DNA from: Geminisphaera colitermitum TAV2
GTDB taxonomy: Bacteria; Verrucomicrobiota; Verrucomicrobiia; Opitutales; Opitutaceae
Direction of reading: 5' to 3'
Length of the DNA stretch: 64,000 bases
NCBI RefSeq assembly: GCF_000171235.2
Contig: NZ_ABEA03000099.1
Span: 62,001 to 126,000 of the forward strand
Part shown: positions 28,101-35,728 of the stretch, one piece after another
Layout of the letters: each line of letters begins with the position of its first letter
Position numbering within the stretch: position 1 is the stretch's first letter
Notes under the pieces: model-generated
Told to the model about the DNA's origin: nothing
Database searches by the model: none
What the model saw: the letters and a program-made list of their open reading frames with translations, nothing else
Made by a program: the position numbers and the translations under genes

Positions 28101-31100
28101 CGGCGATCACGATGTCGGCGCTATGAAACCCCGTGCTCGACAGATAGCCCCTGGCGTTGAGAGAGAACGCGACCGCCGACCGCAATTCGGGGGCGAGAAA
28201 CGTCGGCGCAAGCACCAGGCTCGCATCCGTTGGCGTGAGAGCGTAGCTTTGCACCTCCGGCGCGATGTGCGTGCCCGCGGCGATCTCGATGCCGCCTCTG
28301 CTCGTCAGCGAGTAGCTCGAAAATCCGCCCGTGCTGAAAAAGTCCGGCGAGAGGAGAAGCGTGCCGGCGCCGGCCGCGCTGCCTCCGACCTGAATGCGCC
28401 GGGCCACCGAAAGGGCCAGCGAGCCGCCCTCGCCTGGCGCATAGCCTTTGAGGGTTGCATCGAGAGTGAGTTGACCGGTCACCAGATCGGGATTGATCAA
28501 TGGGTCCAGACCGCCGCGCAAAGCAAGTCTGCCGCCATCGCCGTTGGTCGTCTTGCCGCCTGCATGGATCGCGATACCGCCCGAGACGTCGATGACGCCA
28601 CCCCGTTGCAGGTCGAGGTGAAGCCCGTCGAGAGAAATCGAACCGCCGTCGAGAGCAAGCGGCGGCAGGTCGCCGCCGGCATACCTCCTCTGATCGACGA
28701 TCAGGCCGGCGGTGCTGAGAATGACATTGCTTCTGACCGTCAGGGTTCCGCGCCCTGCGACATCGTCGGCGTCGCCCGTGCCGCCCACGATGGTCAGATC
28801 GCCAGGATCGACATTGGCGGTATTGAGGTTCAGCGTGCCGCCCGCCAGCGTGATGCCGGCTGCGATATCGATGTTTTTGCCGGTGAGCGTGAGCGATCCG
28901 CCCGCTTGGCCGGAAAACGCCGACAGCACTTGGATATCGCCGTTGCCGCTGGTGATCGACAGATCGACGAAGCCGCTGGCCGCGAGCAGATCGGGCGACA
29001 GGTAGATCGGCTTGGCGGGATCGAGCGTGAACGGCGCATCCGGGTTGAACGGCGCGGCGGGCTGGCGGGTGAAATCCGATTGGAAGATCACATCCTGGGA
29101 TATCGGCACGGAGATGCCGCCGCCGCGGAGGGCGCCATCCAGCGAGAACGAGCTGGCCTTCGGCCGGACCTCTCTCTGGCGCTCCCCCGAGACGACATGT
29201 CCTTGCAACAACCCATCGAGCGCGACGGTCCGCGCGTGAATGGAGATCGCCCCGCCATCGCTGCCGTGGATGTATCCTGCTTGGTAGACACCGTGCCGAG
29301 CCAGCGGCGATGTCCAGGTTTCGGTGATGCCCCAGCGCTCGCTCGAGCGTGACCATTCACCGGCGAACCCGACATAGACGCGATCGGGCGTCGCCTGGCT
29401 GATGTCATAGATTCCGCCGTCGGCGCCGCGCAGGCGCGTGGTGTGGACGACGCCGCCCTGATAGTCGATCCACCCGTTCGAGACGTTGACCGATGCGTCC
29501 TGCTGCATGACCACCGAGGCGCCCGCATTCAGCGTGACGGAGCCGCCGGCGGTGGTCAGCTCGCCGACGTTGCGCTGGATCAGGCCGACATAGCCCGAGG
29601 CATCCGCCAGCGGCGTTCCGACCCAGACGGAGCCGTCGGCGCGGCGACCGGTTTGGCGGATATCGACATAGATGGTCCTGCCGCGCAGGAAGCCGCTGCG
29701 TTGGAGCGGAGAATCCGCGAGCTGGGCACCAAGAAGCTCGACGCCGACGATGTTGTCGGAGACCTGTCCCTGCACGATCGATCCGAACACATCGATCGCC
29801 GCGCCGCTGTCGAGGTAGATCTGCCCGTCGTCGTATTGAAAGTTGCCGCCGTTGTCGTGCGTCCCGCTCCTGATCGTCACGTCGCCGCTGGGCGCCAGGA
29901 TATGCGCGTTCTCGCCGAGATAGGCGGCCAGGCCGGTGATGTTGACCTGCGAGTTCAGCGCCAGACTCGTCCCAACCACCTTCTCCGTGCTGCCGTATTC
30001 GGGCAGGATCTGCGTCAGGCTTGCGGTGCCGAGCGTGACCAGGCCTGTGCCACGGGGGATAATCCTCACCTGCGCCGTCTGACCCGATCCGACCGTGAGC
30101 AACTCGACGGCGTAGACCGCCTGCAGATCGACGCGGCCATTGAGCGACGCCGAGGTCGTGGCCTGCGCCACCCCAAGCTGATTGATGGATGCGCCCGCCA
30201 TCGTGATGTTGCCGCGCTCCGCCACGATCAGTCCGCTGTTGGTGGCCAGGCCGGTGGCGATGCTGCTTGCCGCAGTCAAGGACGGTGAATCGACACCAAT
30301 GCTCGGCGCCCAGATAGAGCCGACATAGACGTCGAGGCCGCGCAGGCTGGGATCGTCGGATGCGTGCGGCAGAAGCAGAACCTGCTGGCCGGCGGCCAGG
30401 ATGACCTGGCCGTCAGGCGTCAGAATCGTGCCCCGGTTGGTCACCTCCGGCCCGATCAGCACCACGCGTCCGCCGTTGCGGTCGGACGTGGAGATCAGGG
30501 CTCCCTCCTTCACGAGGATCTTGCTGGTCTGGGACTGGGCCGTCGCGGCCGTCGCTTCGAAGGCATCGACCGAGCCGCTTGGGCCTGCCGCCTCGCTATA
30601 GGCCGAGAACGTGAACCTGTGGTCGGAATTGCCGTAGAGAGTATTGGCGTTGAGCAGCGCATCGTTGATCGGCAGCGCCGAGGCCACGAGCGTGCCTACG
30701 TTGACCTGGCTGGCACCGCCGAAGATGACGCCGTTGCGGTTGATGACATAGACATGGCCGTCGGCCTGGATGGAACCGAGGATTTTGGAGGGCGAGGCCT
30801 GGGCGTCGGTGACGCGGTTGAGGGCGATCCAGTCGCGGTTGCCCTGCTGGTCGAAAACGAGGTCGGTCTCGCGGCCGACATTAAAACTGTCCCAAGTGAG
30901 GATGGTCTTCTGGGTGTTCTGGTCGATCTTCACGACCAAGCGGCCGTTCTGACCGGAGGTTTGCACGGGGCTGGCCGCGCCGGTCCAGAGGGAGGGATCA
31001 GTATCCACGCTGGCGGCGACCTGCAGGCCGCCCGCGCCGAGGCCGTTGGGAACGGTGGTCTGCACCTGCAAGGCGGCGGCGCGGGCCGCGGCCTGCGCCT

Positions 31101-31377
31101 GCTGCATGGCGTGGAGCACCTGGGTGCTGCGCACGAGCGACTGCCGCTGCGACTGAAGCTGCCGCGCGAGGGCGGCGCTGGCCGACGAGGCTCCGGCGGC
31201 GGAGGCGTCCCCGCCGGAGGCTGTGCCACCGGAGGCCGGCGTCGTTCCTCCGACAAAGCTGCGCGCCTCCAGCGTGAGTGTGAACACCGAGGAGAACTGC
31301 AGGCACAGCAGAATGGATACGCCCGCGCGCATGGCGCGGATCACGGGATGGGATCGGGTGGGATCGGAGAGGAACAT
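19186..31377 (-). CDS. giant filamentous haemagglutinin-like TpsA protein
   Basis: A 4063-residue secreted protein. After a long signal region (MRAGVSILLCLQFSSVFTLTLEA) and an Ala/Gln-rich stretch, residues about 110-330 form a two-partner-secretion domain: TILTWDSFNVGRETDLVFDQQGNRDWIALNRVTD and SIQADGHVYVINRNGVIFGGASQVNVGTLVAS, with the NRNGVIFGG hallmark. The rest is thousands of residues of beta-helix-type repeats (GGxxTLxA, ADGxxxLxAxxV, GGxLxLxAxxI) as in adhesins and contact proteins. No cysteine-rich, toxin or anchoring C-terminal domain is seen; the tail is polar. The cognate TpsB is 6.7 kb upstream at 38029. The PPIase gene immediately before it may help keep it unfolded in the periplasm. 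Function beyond adhesion is open. Confidence 0.88.
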   Translation of the reverse strand: MFLSDPTRSHPVIRAMRAGVSILLCLQFSSVFTLTLEARSFVGGTTPASGGTASGGDASAAGASSASAALARQLQSQRQSLVRSTQVLHAMQQAQAAARAAALQVQTTVPNGLGAGGLQVAASVDTDPSLWTGAASPVQTSGQNGRLVVKIDQNTQKTILTWDSFNVGRETDLVFDQQGNRDWIALNRVTDAQASPSKILGSIQADGHVYVINRNGVIFGGASQVNVGTLVASALPINDALLNANTLYGNSDHRFTFSAYSEAAGPSGSVDAFEATAATAQSQTSKILVKEGALISTSDRNGGRVVLIGPEVTNRGTILTPDGQVILAAGQQVLLLPHASDDPSLRGLDVYVGSIWAPSIGVDSPSLTAASSIATGLATNSGLIVAERGNITMAGASINQLGVAQATTSASLNGRVDLQAVYAVELLTVGSGQTAQVRIIPRGTGLVTLGTASLTQILPEYGSTEKVVGTSLALNSQVNITGLAAYLGENAHILAPSGDVTIRSGTHDNGGNFQYDDGQIYLDSGAAIDVFGSIVQGQVSDNIVGVELLGAQLADSPLQRSGFLRGRTIYVDIRQTGRRADGSVWVGTPLADASGYVGLIQRNVGELTTAGGSVTLNAGASVVMQQDASVNVSNGWIDYQGGVVHTTRLRGADGGIYDISQATPDRVYVGFAGEWSRSSERWGITETWTSPLARHGVYQAGYIHGSDGGAISIHARTVALDGLLQGHVVSGERQREVRPKASSFSLDGALRGGGISVPISQDVIFQSDFTRQPAAPFNPDAPFTLDPAKPIYLSPDLLAASGFVDLSITSGNGDIQVLSAFSGQAGGSLTLTGKNIDIAAGITLAGGTLNLNTANVDPGDLTIVGGTGDADDVAGRGTLTVRSNVILSTAGLIVDQRRYAGGDLPPLALDGGSISLDGLHLDLQRGGVIDVSGGIAIHAGGKTTNGDGGRLALRGGLDPLINPDLVTGQLTLDATLKGYAPGEGGSLALSVARRIQVGGSAAGAGTLLLSPDFFSTGGFSSYSLTSRGGIEIAAGTHIAPEVQSYALTPTDASLVLAPTFLAPELRSAVAFSLNARGYLSSTGFHSADIVIAEGASIRLDPTLAGTGKVSIDANGGRADIQGSIVVPGGAVSIKGDRGGDFSGEVAVILGENSVVSTAGTTVLAPNAFGLRQGKVLDGGVITVAGNIDARAGAVLDVSGAGGTLDVPSVLSSLAGGGYAPLRVDSNGGLIVFDGDELLSIAATLRGAAGDPSGMGGSLVVAKDGYSATIEPNLIVNQSLAAVASSAAHFAIDTFEDGGFDSLTLHGNVGFAGSVSVTARRSITLATTGLITADGAVNLDAPYVALGWPYAPQELDPVTNKPVLLASTAHRIGAFGQIERVVADPRFGTGSLNISASLIDVGDLALQDIGQVHLDASRGDIRGYGTFTAAGDITLTAGQLHPTTVAMFTIAAFDHGGTPGTITINPGAPRALPLSAGGTLNIFASEIHQNGVLRAPLGNINVGSTTAQVGAVPRNAGGALQTYATTTTLSLGAGSVTSVSAVDPRTGEALTLPYGTMLNGTAWIDPHGSDITAEGGPAKTVTFAGQTIDIGEGATIDLRGGGDLTAYNWVGGLGGSRDILASSSSFAILPGYQADYAPLVSIASSNTAGSRTFQAGWSNGALSIGDRVWLEASSGLPAGYYTLLPARYALLPGAFLVTPGGSAAASVSVRRPDGSSTVSGYRGNALTQWRAPLPILFEVASETVVRARAQYDTYSANVALREGALARDAAVPRLPVDAGQLVLAATRSLNIQGQTLMSAPSGGLGGLVDIGTPSDIVINNSGTGAAAGTLYINATGLSAFGAESLLIGGIRGSTAAGTTVNVTTASIELDNDEASLLHGPEIILASKGGVTLRDGAAIAQLGTLSSPAQTLLIDGNGALLRVSSDISAGIVRSGVTPLASGSLTVGSNARITGSSVILDSTDATTFDPSARLTATALTLGGGQINLLFDGAGAPPGTGLVLSSAVLRDLQSTIGGLSLLSYSSIDLYGTGSVGTVDAAGRPTLESLTLHTPGIRGFNTNGGSVIFNARNVVIDNSPNGAPVAGVGDPLNGALVFNTETVTIGTNAVNVTGYADLDLKASGGVLLAGRGGLSTAGNLTVAASVVTGSAGARQGLTSDGVLTVSAAAGEPAASIIGGLGAELVLAGSRVGVDGTIRLPGGLLTLHATGTAAGSDVVVGGTLDVSGTEKAFHDQIRYTSGGQVVLKSDAGSVRLEASGIVDVAARPEAGNAGSLTVTAAKGTFTAAGTLRGHAGQGGTGGAFALDVGSQQTLAVLNAMLNAGGFDAARAVRVRTGDVLADGSAKARSFLLAADDGAITVTGSIDASGETGGHIGLYGYNGVTLADGSRLTVAARKLDAAGKGGAVDIETGQAKDIAGVLTPGIGWIDLQAGSAIDLSVAGGRGGRLHLRAPQITGIDAAGNPIPTLVNSVAGGDDLAIKPLNGAILNPSSVVVEGFQVFDLTDGGVVTPAVQSDAHANAQAFTDHTAAIRSRLLAGTANAGLAGPAFYLRPGVELVSRGDLMLGNTTGATQVWDLSTLRYGPGADPAVPGSGEPGILTLRASGDLVLQGSLSDGFLPGPNNTTLTDTLLPAGSESWSYRLVAGADLSGAEFRQVLPLEQLGGSTGSLLLGRSGPGYNQIPNSISTTAALKVGFDQLIRTGTGDIDIAAGRDVQIRSQFSTIYTAGSRVIPGNTTTATLAPGGAVNMRSDLPLLFPNGTEGGTITATIDSIVSINNGGANDLQLPAGTIYSFPEGFSPPNVTISQVVGVRALQAEISTTVLGATVRLPASDGEISGFGPGAKIIIGGNSITVGGVQNNLPAGAMTASGPGIAYLMTQNIGAANQTYTAVPFSAGDPLPLLRGDINGRGDYIVLTSGGALTRIGAGTATLIIPAGVYTLKASTASLEFPFLPAGSTLRIVDPAGGSISTPDPATGFIPAKFIATVPLPAGTPIALPAGSAVTAAANGVLSLNGGAPATVALPAADASGNTYVFDMPVPGSDGRWSQSGGNPAQNQLASVPFTTPQYSNGGGNITVAAGQDIIRLRSQGAAWLDDSSQQLPVNWLYRRGSVENGAFTQGYFGDMGSTTWWVDFSNFFEGVGTLGGGNLTLAAGRDVKNVDAVAPTNAWMPYRTIRADGTIDDLAANQPLFEYGGGDLVVNAGRNIDAGVYYVERGRGSLGAGGGILTNATRSATTNAGTIGNYSSDPIDWLPTTLFLGKGGFDLSAHGDVLLGSVANPFLLPQGVLNGTWARSYFSTYDAENSVSVSSLTGDVTLKVGILESGQEAEAGTLTAWFGNVLAWQSTNSTSHRRPWLRLTELRNGRAIAVWPARVTVAGTGSGPSIENIYRGQIGLMPPNLEVAAYSGDIGVAGTLTLAPSPNGTVNLFAAGSINGLHKFSRPVSGDVYRTGRINLSDVDPNLVPGIRSPMRLVYSPSPLPLDSINKPVISPAISSQAFTALFTETGATKRVSGATQQALHDAGLLHLDDPDPVYLYAGSGDISGLTLFSPKATRIYAGNDITDVAFYLQNLRADDVSRVVAGRDILPFNERSPGRLALGMPGLLGTASPAPGDISIGGPGTLEVLAGRNLDLGGAPANGTLATQFSRDGLARGIVSIGNLRNPYLPDTDGADIIAAAGLGVPSGAGLSGNLDVAAFVSSFLDPATAGAHADRYLPALGARLGLTDASDEAIWNAFNAKSDAQKEIYALDIFYLVLRDAGRDRNDPDAPNGSRNYEAGYEAIAKLFPGEAWNGSISLTAREIKTESGGDINLLTPGGGLLVGFDLSGRQPLDQGLMTLRGGNISIFAHDSVTVGTSRIFTFRGGNEVIWSTVGDIAAGSASKTLQAASPARYVINPETGAAILDLGGLATGGGIGVLQTRADVLPSDVDLIAPSGYIDAGDAGIRVSGNLNLAALQVINADNIQVQGTASGIPVVAAPNVGAITAAANTAGSVAAAATEAANRSAPSAAAQALPTLFRVEMIGYGPEAPPPADDDTKHTSRTSSESLKPAVSGKSTTAGVPIAMVPASPLNSH

Positions 31378-31423
31378 GGCGGGACGGTCCGGTTGACTGG
31401 CTGGAGGCGGGCGGGAAGAACGG

Positions 31424-32422
31424 TTATTTGGCGGAAGCGGCGGCGGAGGCCGGCGCGAGCACTTGCGAGAGGGCGAGTTCGTTGATGGTCACTGGATTTT
31501 TCTCCAGGAGGCGGGCGAGATGGGTCTGGCGGTTGGCCTGGGCGCGCTCGGCGCGGAGGCGCTGGGCGAGTTGCGAGCGCACTTCGTCGAGCGTCAGCGG
31601 ACGGGCCTCGCGAACTTCAAGGGCCTTCAAAATGTGCCAGCCGTCATCGAGGCGCAGCGGCTCGCCGACCTGACCGGCGGCAAGGTTTTTTAGTGTATCG
31701 AGGATCTCAGGACGAAACTGCCCGTCTGTCAGCCAGCCGAGTTCGCCACCGTTGGCGGCGCTGCGCTTCTCGTCGCTTTCCACGCGGGCGAGCGCGGCGA
31801 AGTCAGCGCCCTTCTGCGCGAGCTTCTTTTTCACGTCGTCGAGGCGGGCGCGGGCCTCGTCCTGAGTGGCGGAGTCGGCCGAACGCGGCGCGGCGATATA
31901 GATCTGCGCGAGGCGCACTTGGCGTGGGGCGGTGAGCGCGGCCCGGTTGGCCTCGTAAACGGCCTGGAGGTCGGCCTCGGAGGGAAAATCCGCCGGGGGC
32001 TGCGAGACCGATTGCAGGTAGCTCTCGATCAGGGCGTTTTCGCGGAGCTTTTCGAATTGGGCTGTAAAGGCGGGATGCTGGTCCCATTTTTGTGCGAGGG
32101 CCTCGTTGAGGACGACGCGGCGGGCCAGCAGCGAGCGCACGGTCTGGTTGAGCAGCGCAGGATTGGCGGCCAAGGCGGCCTGATCCTGCGGGCTGAGGTT
32201 TTCCAATGACGAACGGATGTCGTCGATCTTGACCTCGGTGTCGCTGACGCGGGCGAGGATGCCGGCGTCGGCAGCGGCCGACGCGGAAAAGCTGAAAGCT
32301 GACGCAGCGCAAAGCGCGAAGATGGCATTGCCGGAGGCAATGGCCCGAAGGGCCGACCGAGGCGGGCGCCCCTTGGGCGGACGATGGAGCAAAGATGAGA
32401 GAAGGAGTGTGGTGGATTTCAT
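31424..32422 (-). CDS. periplasmic parvulin-type peptidyl-prolyl isomerase (SurA/PpiC-like)
   Basis: A 332-residue protein with an N-terminal hydrophobic export signal (NAIFALCAASAFSFSASAAADAG). A SurA-like helical chaperone region precedes a parvulin domain with QIYIAAP, ARARLDDVKKKLAQKGADFAALARVESDEKRSAANGGELGWLTDGQF and DGWHILKALEVREARPLTLDEVRSQL, all typical of the family. It probably accompanies outer-membrane or secreted clients across the periplasm. It lies 46 bases before tpsA, so the giant TpsA is the obvious client. The last 15 residues are Ala/Ser-rich. Confidence 0.85.
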   Translation of the reverse strand: MKSTTLLLSSLLHRPPKGRPPRSALRAIASGNAIFALCAASAFSFSASAAADAGILARVSDTEVKIDDIRSSLENLSPQDQAALAANPALLNQTVRSLLARRVVLNEALAQKWDQHPAFTAQFEKLRENALIESYLQSVSQPPADFPSEADLQAVYEANRAALTAPRQVRLAQIYIAAPRSADSATQDEARARLDDVKKKLAQKGADFAALARVESDEKRSAANGGELGWLTDGQFRPEILDTLKNLAAGQVGEPLRLDDGWHILKALEVREARPLTLDEVRSQLAQRLRAERAQANRQTHLARLLEKNPVTINELALSQVLAPASAAASAK

Positions 32423-32443
32423 GAGTGGGCGGATGAGTTTGTC

Positions 32444-32522
32444 GTAGTCCGGAGCTTCAGCCCGGACCGGATGACTTGAGGTAATCGCAGCGTTTACGGT
32501 GCGGGCTGAAGCTCCGCACTAC
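32444..32522. repeat. REP-like inverted repeat
   Basis: Arms at 32444-32464 and 32502-32522 (GTAGTCCGGAGCTTCAGCCCG and its near-inverse) differ at one or two positions. The element lies between the PPIase and coiled-coil genes and supplies the last residues and stop of the latter (…SAELQPAP). It may attenuate or stabilise the mRNA in the middle of the cluster. Confidence 0.7.
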
Positions 32523-33159
32523 GGCTGGCGGCGGACCCGGGCTTGACGCGGCCGTCGAGGAGCTGGTCGCCGTAGCCCTGGACGAGGAGTTGCAGCTCGA
32601 CGCGCTTCTTCCCGACGAAGGGCTCGCGGGCCTTGATCGCGTCGCCCAGACCGAAGGATTCGAGGCGGTTGAGGATTTCCGATCCGGCCTTGAAGAGGGC
32701 GACATTCTTGGCCTCGCGGTCGGCCAGAAGCCGTTCCGTATCCGTCAGCCGGAGGGCCAGGCGGGCGCGCTCGGCCTCGGTCGTCCGGGCCAGCTCGGTG
32801 GCCTCGCGGTTGGCGCTTTCCCACTTGGCGACGGTTTCGGTGAGCGTCTTTTTTTCGGCCTCCAGCGCGGCGAGGCGTTTTTCGAGGGCGGCGATATTCT
32901 TGCGCGAGGCGTCCTGCTCCTCGGCCGCCTTCTGCGCGAGGGACTTCACCTGGGTCTGCAGACCGGCCTTGTCCTTGAGCAGGCCGTCATGGGCGGTTTG
33001 CAGGCTGATGCGCTCGTTCTCCGAGGTGCGCAACTGGAGCGTGGTGGCGCGGAGCGCCTCGCGGAGGCGCGCCTCGGAGGGAGTGGTCTCCTGCTGCGCG
33101 AAGGCGGCGGAGCCGGCGACCGCGAGGACGAGGATGCTTTTCAGTAGTGATAGTTTCAT
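32494..33159 (-). CDS. exported coiled-coil protein
   Basis: A 221-residue protein with a clean signal peptide (MKLSLLKSILVLAVAGSAAFAQQ, cut after AFA). Residues about 30-150 are a long alpha-helical coiled coil rich in Ala, Glu, Lys and Leu heptads (LEKRLAALEAEKKTLTETVAKW). A small conserved-looking tail (SFGLGDAIKAREPFVGKKRVELQLLVQGYGDQLLDGRV) follows. It is probably periplasmic and may bridge the TonB motor and the outer membrane proteins encoded beside it. That role is inferred from position only. The final residues come from a REP-like repeat. Confidence 0.65.
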   Translation of the reverse strand: MKLSLLKSILVLAVAGSAAFAQQETTPSEARLREALRATTLQLRTSENERISLQTAHDGLLKDKAGLQTQVKSLAQKAAEEQDASRKNIAALEKRLAALEAEKKTLTETVAKWESANREATELARTTEAERARLALRLTDTERLLADREAKNVALFKAGSEILNRLESFGLGDAIKAREPFVGKKRVELQLLVQGYGDQLLDGRVKPGSAASRSAELQPAP

Positions 33160-33217
33160 GACATTTTAAAAATCCGGGAACCGGCGGTGGCTAATTTCAG
33201 CTTTTCAGCGTTTCCAT

Positions 33218-34942
33218 TTAGAATCTGGCGTTGAGGTCGAACTGGAAGACATCGACCGAGTAGGGAGACCCGCTGACGTTGTCGGCGCTCATCCAGCGCA
33301 GGCGGGTCCACACATGCTTGGAGAGGGCGAGACTGCCGCCGATGAAGTAGCCTTCGAGGTTAGTGCCCCCGAGGCCGAAGTCGGAATCGGTGAAGCCGTC
33401 CACGACAGCGTCGGTTTCCAGATATTTGTAGCCGACGTTGACCTGCCAGTCCCAGCGTTTCTCTAGGACGGGGTCGCCGAGGTTGAGGCGCAGGAGCCAG
33501 CCGATGTCGCCGCCGTCCACGTCGTTGGAGGGAAGCGGTTTCAGGTTGTTCTGCGCGCCGTAGCGGTTGATGCGGCCTTCGTCGTAGGCGAGGTTTTTGA
33601 CGAACTCGGCGTCGAGCGAGACGTGGAAGGGGTGGAAATGCTTGATGTCGAGCTTGGCCGTGAGGGCCAGTTCGCGGAAGAGAGTGGCCAGGCCGTAATA
33701 CTGATAGTCCCTGGTGTCGAAGGCCGGATCGGTGGGCAGATACTGGTTGTTGCGCAGCTTCATGTAGGTGTTGCCCTTTTGCGCGAAGGCGGGCCGGGAC
33801 GAATCGGTGTCGCCGGGAAGCGTGGAATCGGTGATCGGGCTGGAGAACCGACCCTCGATGTCCACGAAGTCGTAGTAGGCCGCGCCGAGCTTGAGGCTGA
33901 GTTTTTTGCCGAGGTCGATGTCGGCGCCGAACTGCGCGCCGAGGAGCCACTTGTCGTCGCTCTTGAACTTGTTCGGCTGGTTGCTGGAGAGGTTGAAACT
34001 GGTGTTATAGACGGGAAACGCACCGGCCGTAAGGAAGGGTCGGATACGCCCCGCGGTATGCCGGTAGGTTGCCGCCAGACCGTCGAAGCCGAGGTCGTCG
34101 TCCCAGATCAGGTCGGTCGAGAAGAAGGGATTGTCGAAGCGGCCGGCGGTGAAGGTGAGTTCGCGGCCTTCGAGTCCAGGCGTTTCGTAGCGGAGAAAGG
34201 TGCGGTCGAGCCAGATGGCGTATTTGGCGCCGAGACCGTCGGAGCCGAGGCTCTGGTTGGTGGAGACCGGGGAGTTGTCCGAGCCGGTGGCAATGCGCGT
34301 GCCGACGTAGAAATTTTCCCCGAGGTCGATCTCGGCACCGAGGCGGGCACGCAAGCGAAGGCGGTTGCGGTCGGCGTCGGTGTTATACAGCGGCGGATAC
34401 CCGTTGCCGAGGTTGGCGTCGAAGGGGGAGCCGTGGTTGATGGCGTTGAAATCGACCTGGGCGGTCGGGTCGTTGTCGCCGGGAAAGCCGACGGTCTCGA
34501 AGCGGAGGCGCACGTCGCCGAAGGGCCGGAAGCGGGTGGTCCACTCCGGGAGCGAGCGGGGCGCGGCCCAGTTTTCTTCGCGGGCCTGGGCCATCACGTC
34601 CTGCTTGATCTCCTCGCGCAGTTGGGCCTTCACGCTCTCGGGCACGTAGCGCACGTTCATGCGGCCGGGGACTTTTTCGGCCTCCGCCGTGGTGGCGGCG
34701 GGAGCCGGAGCGGCCTGCGCGGCCCGCTCGGCGGCGGCGGCCTGGAGAAGAAGCTCGCCCTGCTCGGGCGTAAGCGTCTTTTGCTCGACCAGCATTTGCA
34801 CGAGCTGGCTCATCGCGCTGGGCGCGGGCTCCACCGACGCGGAAAAGCTGACAACTGAAAAGCTAAAAGCTAAAACAAGAGTCAGCAGTTTGGAAACAGG
34901 TCGGAAGCGGGTGGTGGCCAGCCGGATGGAATCGGTGTTCAT
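33218..34942 (-). CDS. outer-membrane porin (Porin_5-like)
   Basis: A 574-residue protein with an export signal (LLTLVLAFSFSVVSFSASVEP), a short helical N-terminal region (SQLVQMLVEQKTLTPEQGELLLQAAAAE) and a long beta-barrel: WTTRFRPFGDVRLRFETVGFPG, NRLRLRARLGAEIDLGENFYVGTRIATGSDN and repeated amphipathic strands, ending in the outer-membrane signature FQFDLNARF with C-terminal Phe. This is the layout of the putative porins common in Verrucomicrobia. It lies 42 bases after tonB, so it may be an energised uptake channel or a passive porin made with the TPS system. The substrate is unknown. Confidence 0.8.
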   Translation of the reverse strand: MNTDSIRLATTRFRPVSKLLTLVLAFSFSVVSFSASVEPAPSAMSQLVQMLVEQKTLTPEQGELLLQAAAAERAAQAAPAPAATTAEAEKVPGRMNVRYVPESVKAQLREEIKQDVMAQAREENWAAPRSLPEWTTRFRPFGDVRLRFETVGFPGDNDPTAQVDFNAINHGSPFDANLGNGYPPLYNTDADRNRLRLRARLGAEIDLGENFYVGTRIATGSDNSPVSTNQSLGSDGLGAKYAIWLDRTFLRYETPGLEGRELTFTAGRFDNPFFSTDLIWDDDLGFDGLAATYRHTAGRIRPFLTAGAFPVYNTSFNLSSNQPNKFKSDDKWLLGAQFGADIDLGKKLSLKLGAAYYDFVDIEGRFSSPITDSTLPGDTDSSRPAFAQKGNTYMKLRNNQYLPTDPAFDTRDYQYYGLATLFRELALTAKLDIKHFHPFHVSLDAEFVKNLAYDEGRINRYGAQNNLKPLPSNDVDGGDIGWLLRLNLGDPVLEKRWDWQVNVGYKYLETDAVVDGFTDSDFGLGGTNLEGYFIGGSLALSKHVWTRLRWMSADNVSGSPYSVDVFQFDLNARF

Positions 34943-34984
34943 CGGATTGTCGGTAGGTGGATTTTCAAAAAGGAGGGAAAAGGC

Positions 34985-35722
34985 TTAGTTCGGGCGCAGC
35001 CCGAGGATGCGGATCAAGATGGGTTGCGGCATGTCGACGGGGGGCGGCTCGCGCATGACAAGGCCGGCGAGGACGTCGCGCCGGAGCACGCGGTCCAGTT
35101 CGGCGTCGCCGGTAGTGCCGACGAGTTGGACATGGGTGATGCGGCCGGCGGTGTCGGTCCAGAGGCGGACGTTGATATCGAGGCCGACGGTGCGGGTCTT
35201 GTCGTTGTCCTGGAGGGCGCGTTCGATGCGGCTTTGCACGTGGCTGGCATACCAGCCCCAGCGGCTGCCGCCGCCGCGACCGCCGCCCCCCCCCCCCCCG
35301 ATGATGCCGCCGCCGCCCCGGCCGGAGAGGCCGAAGGCGTTGGGCGAGCCGTCGCCCTGGATATTGGTGCCCATCGCCTCGCCGACGGGTCCGGGAAGAG
35401 CATTGTCCGGCTCGGATGCGGGGGCATCCGGCGGGGGCTGATCCTGCGCGGTCACCGGCTCCTGCACGATCATCTCATCGGCGCGGGGCGCCTGTTCGGG
35501 ACGAGGCTGCGGCTCGGGCGGACGGGGTGGCGGAGGCGGCAGCGGACGCGGCGCGGTGATCGCCACCACGCGCTCGACCGGAGGCACCTTGCGCATGGGC
35601 CGCGGCTCGCGGTCCGCCATAAAAAATGCGCCCACGCCGGCCAGCACCACCGCGGCCACGATCAGCTTGATCCGGTGCCGGATGATGAAGTGCTTCTCGT
35701 CCTCGTCTTCGATCGGGTCCAT
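34985..35722 (-). CDS. TonB-like energy transducer
   Basis: A 245-residue protein with one N-terminal membrane segment (HRIKLIVAAVVLAGVGAFFMA, about residues 15-35), a proline-rich periplasmic arm (PRPLPPPPPRPPEPQPRPEQAPR), a Gly-rich stretch, and a C-terminal domain of TonB/TolA type (YASHVQSRIERALQDN, GLDINVRLWTDTAGRITHVQLVGTTGDAELDRVL). It follows exbD by 6 bases. The Gly-rich stretch is coded in part by a G14 run (C14 on the plus strand at 35286-35299), a likely site of slipped-strand frame switching. It should transmit proton-motive force from the ExbBD pair to an outer-membrane partner, here probably TpsB, the porin, or an unlinked receptor. Confidence 0.8.
   Translation of the reverse strand: MDPIEDEDEKHFIIRHRIKLIVAAVVLAGVGAFFMADREPRPMRKVPPVERVVAITAPRPLPPPPPRPPEPQPRPEQAPRADEMIVQEPVTAQDQPPPDAPASEPDNALPGPVGEAMGTNIQGDGSPNAFGLSGRGGGGIIGGGGGGGRGGGSRWGWYASHVQSRIERALQDNDKTRTVGLDINVRLWTDTAGRITHVQLVGTTGDAELDRVLRRDVLAGLVMREPPPVDMPQPILIRILGLRPN
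35286..35299. repeat. C14 (G14 on the coding strand) run inside tonB
   Basis: Fourteen identical bases encode part of the poly-Gly stretch of the TonB-like protein, between the proline-rich arm and the C-terminal domain. A gain or loss of one or two bases would remove the C-terminal domain. Confidence 0.9.
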
Positions 35723-35728
35723 CGGCGT

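Noticed and set aside
19864-31485. Long plus-strand open frames across the TpsA gene (for example 23044-24990, 27862-29352, 30364-31485)
   Set aside because: They are antisense to the repetitive, GC-rich tpsA, are rich in Arg/Gly/Ala with no domain, and follow its frame bias.
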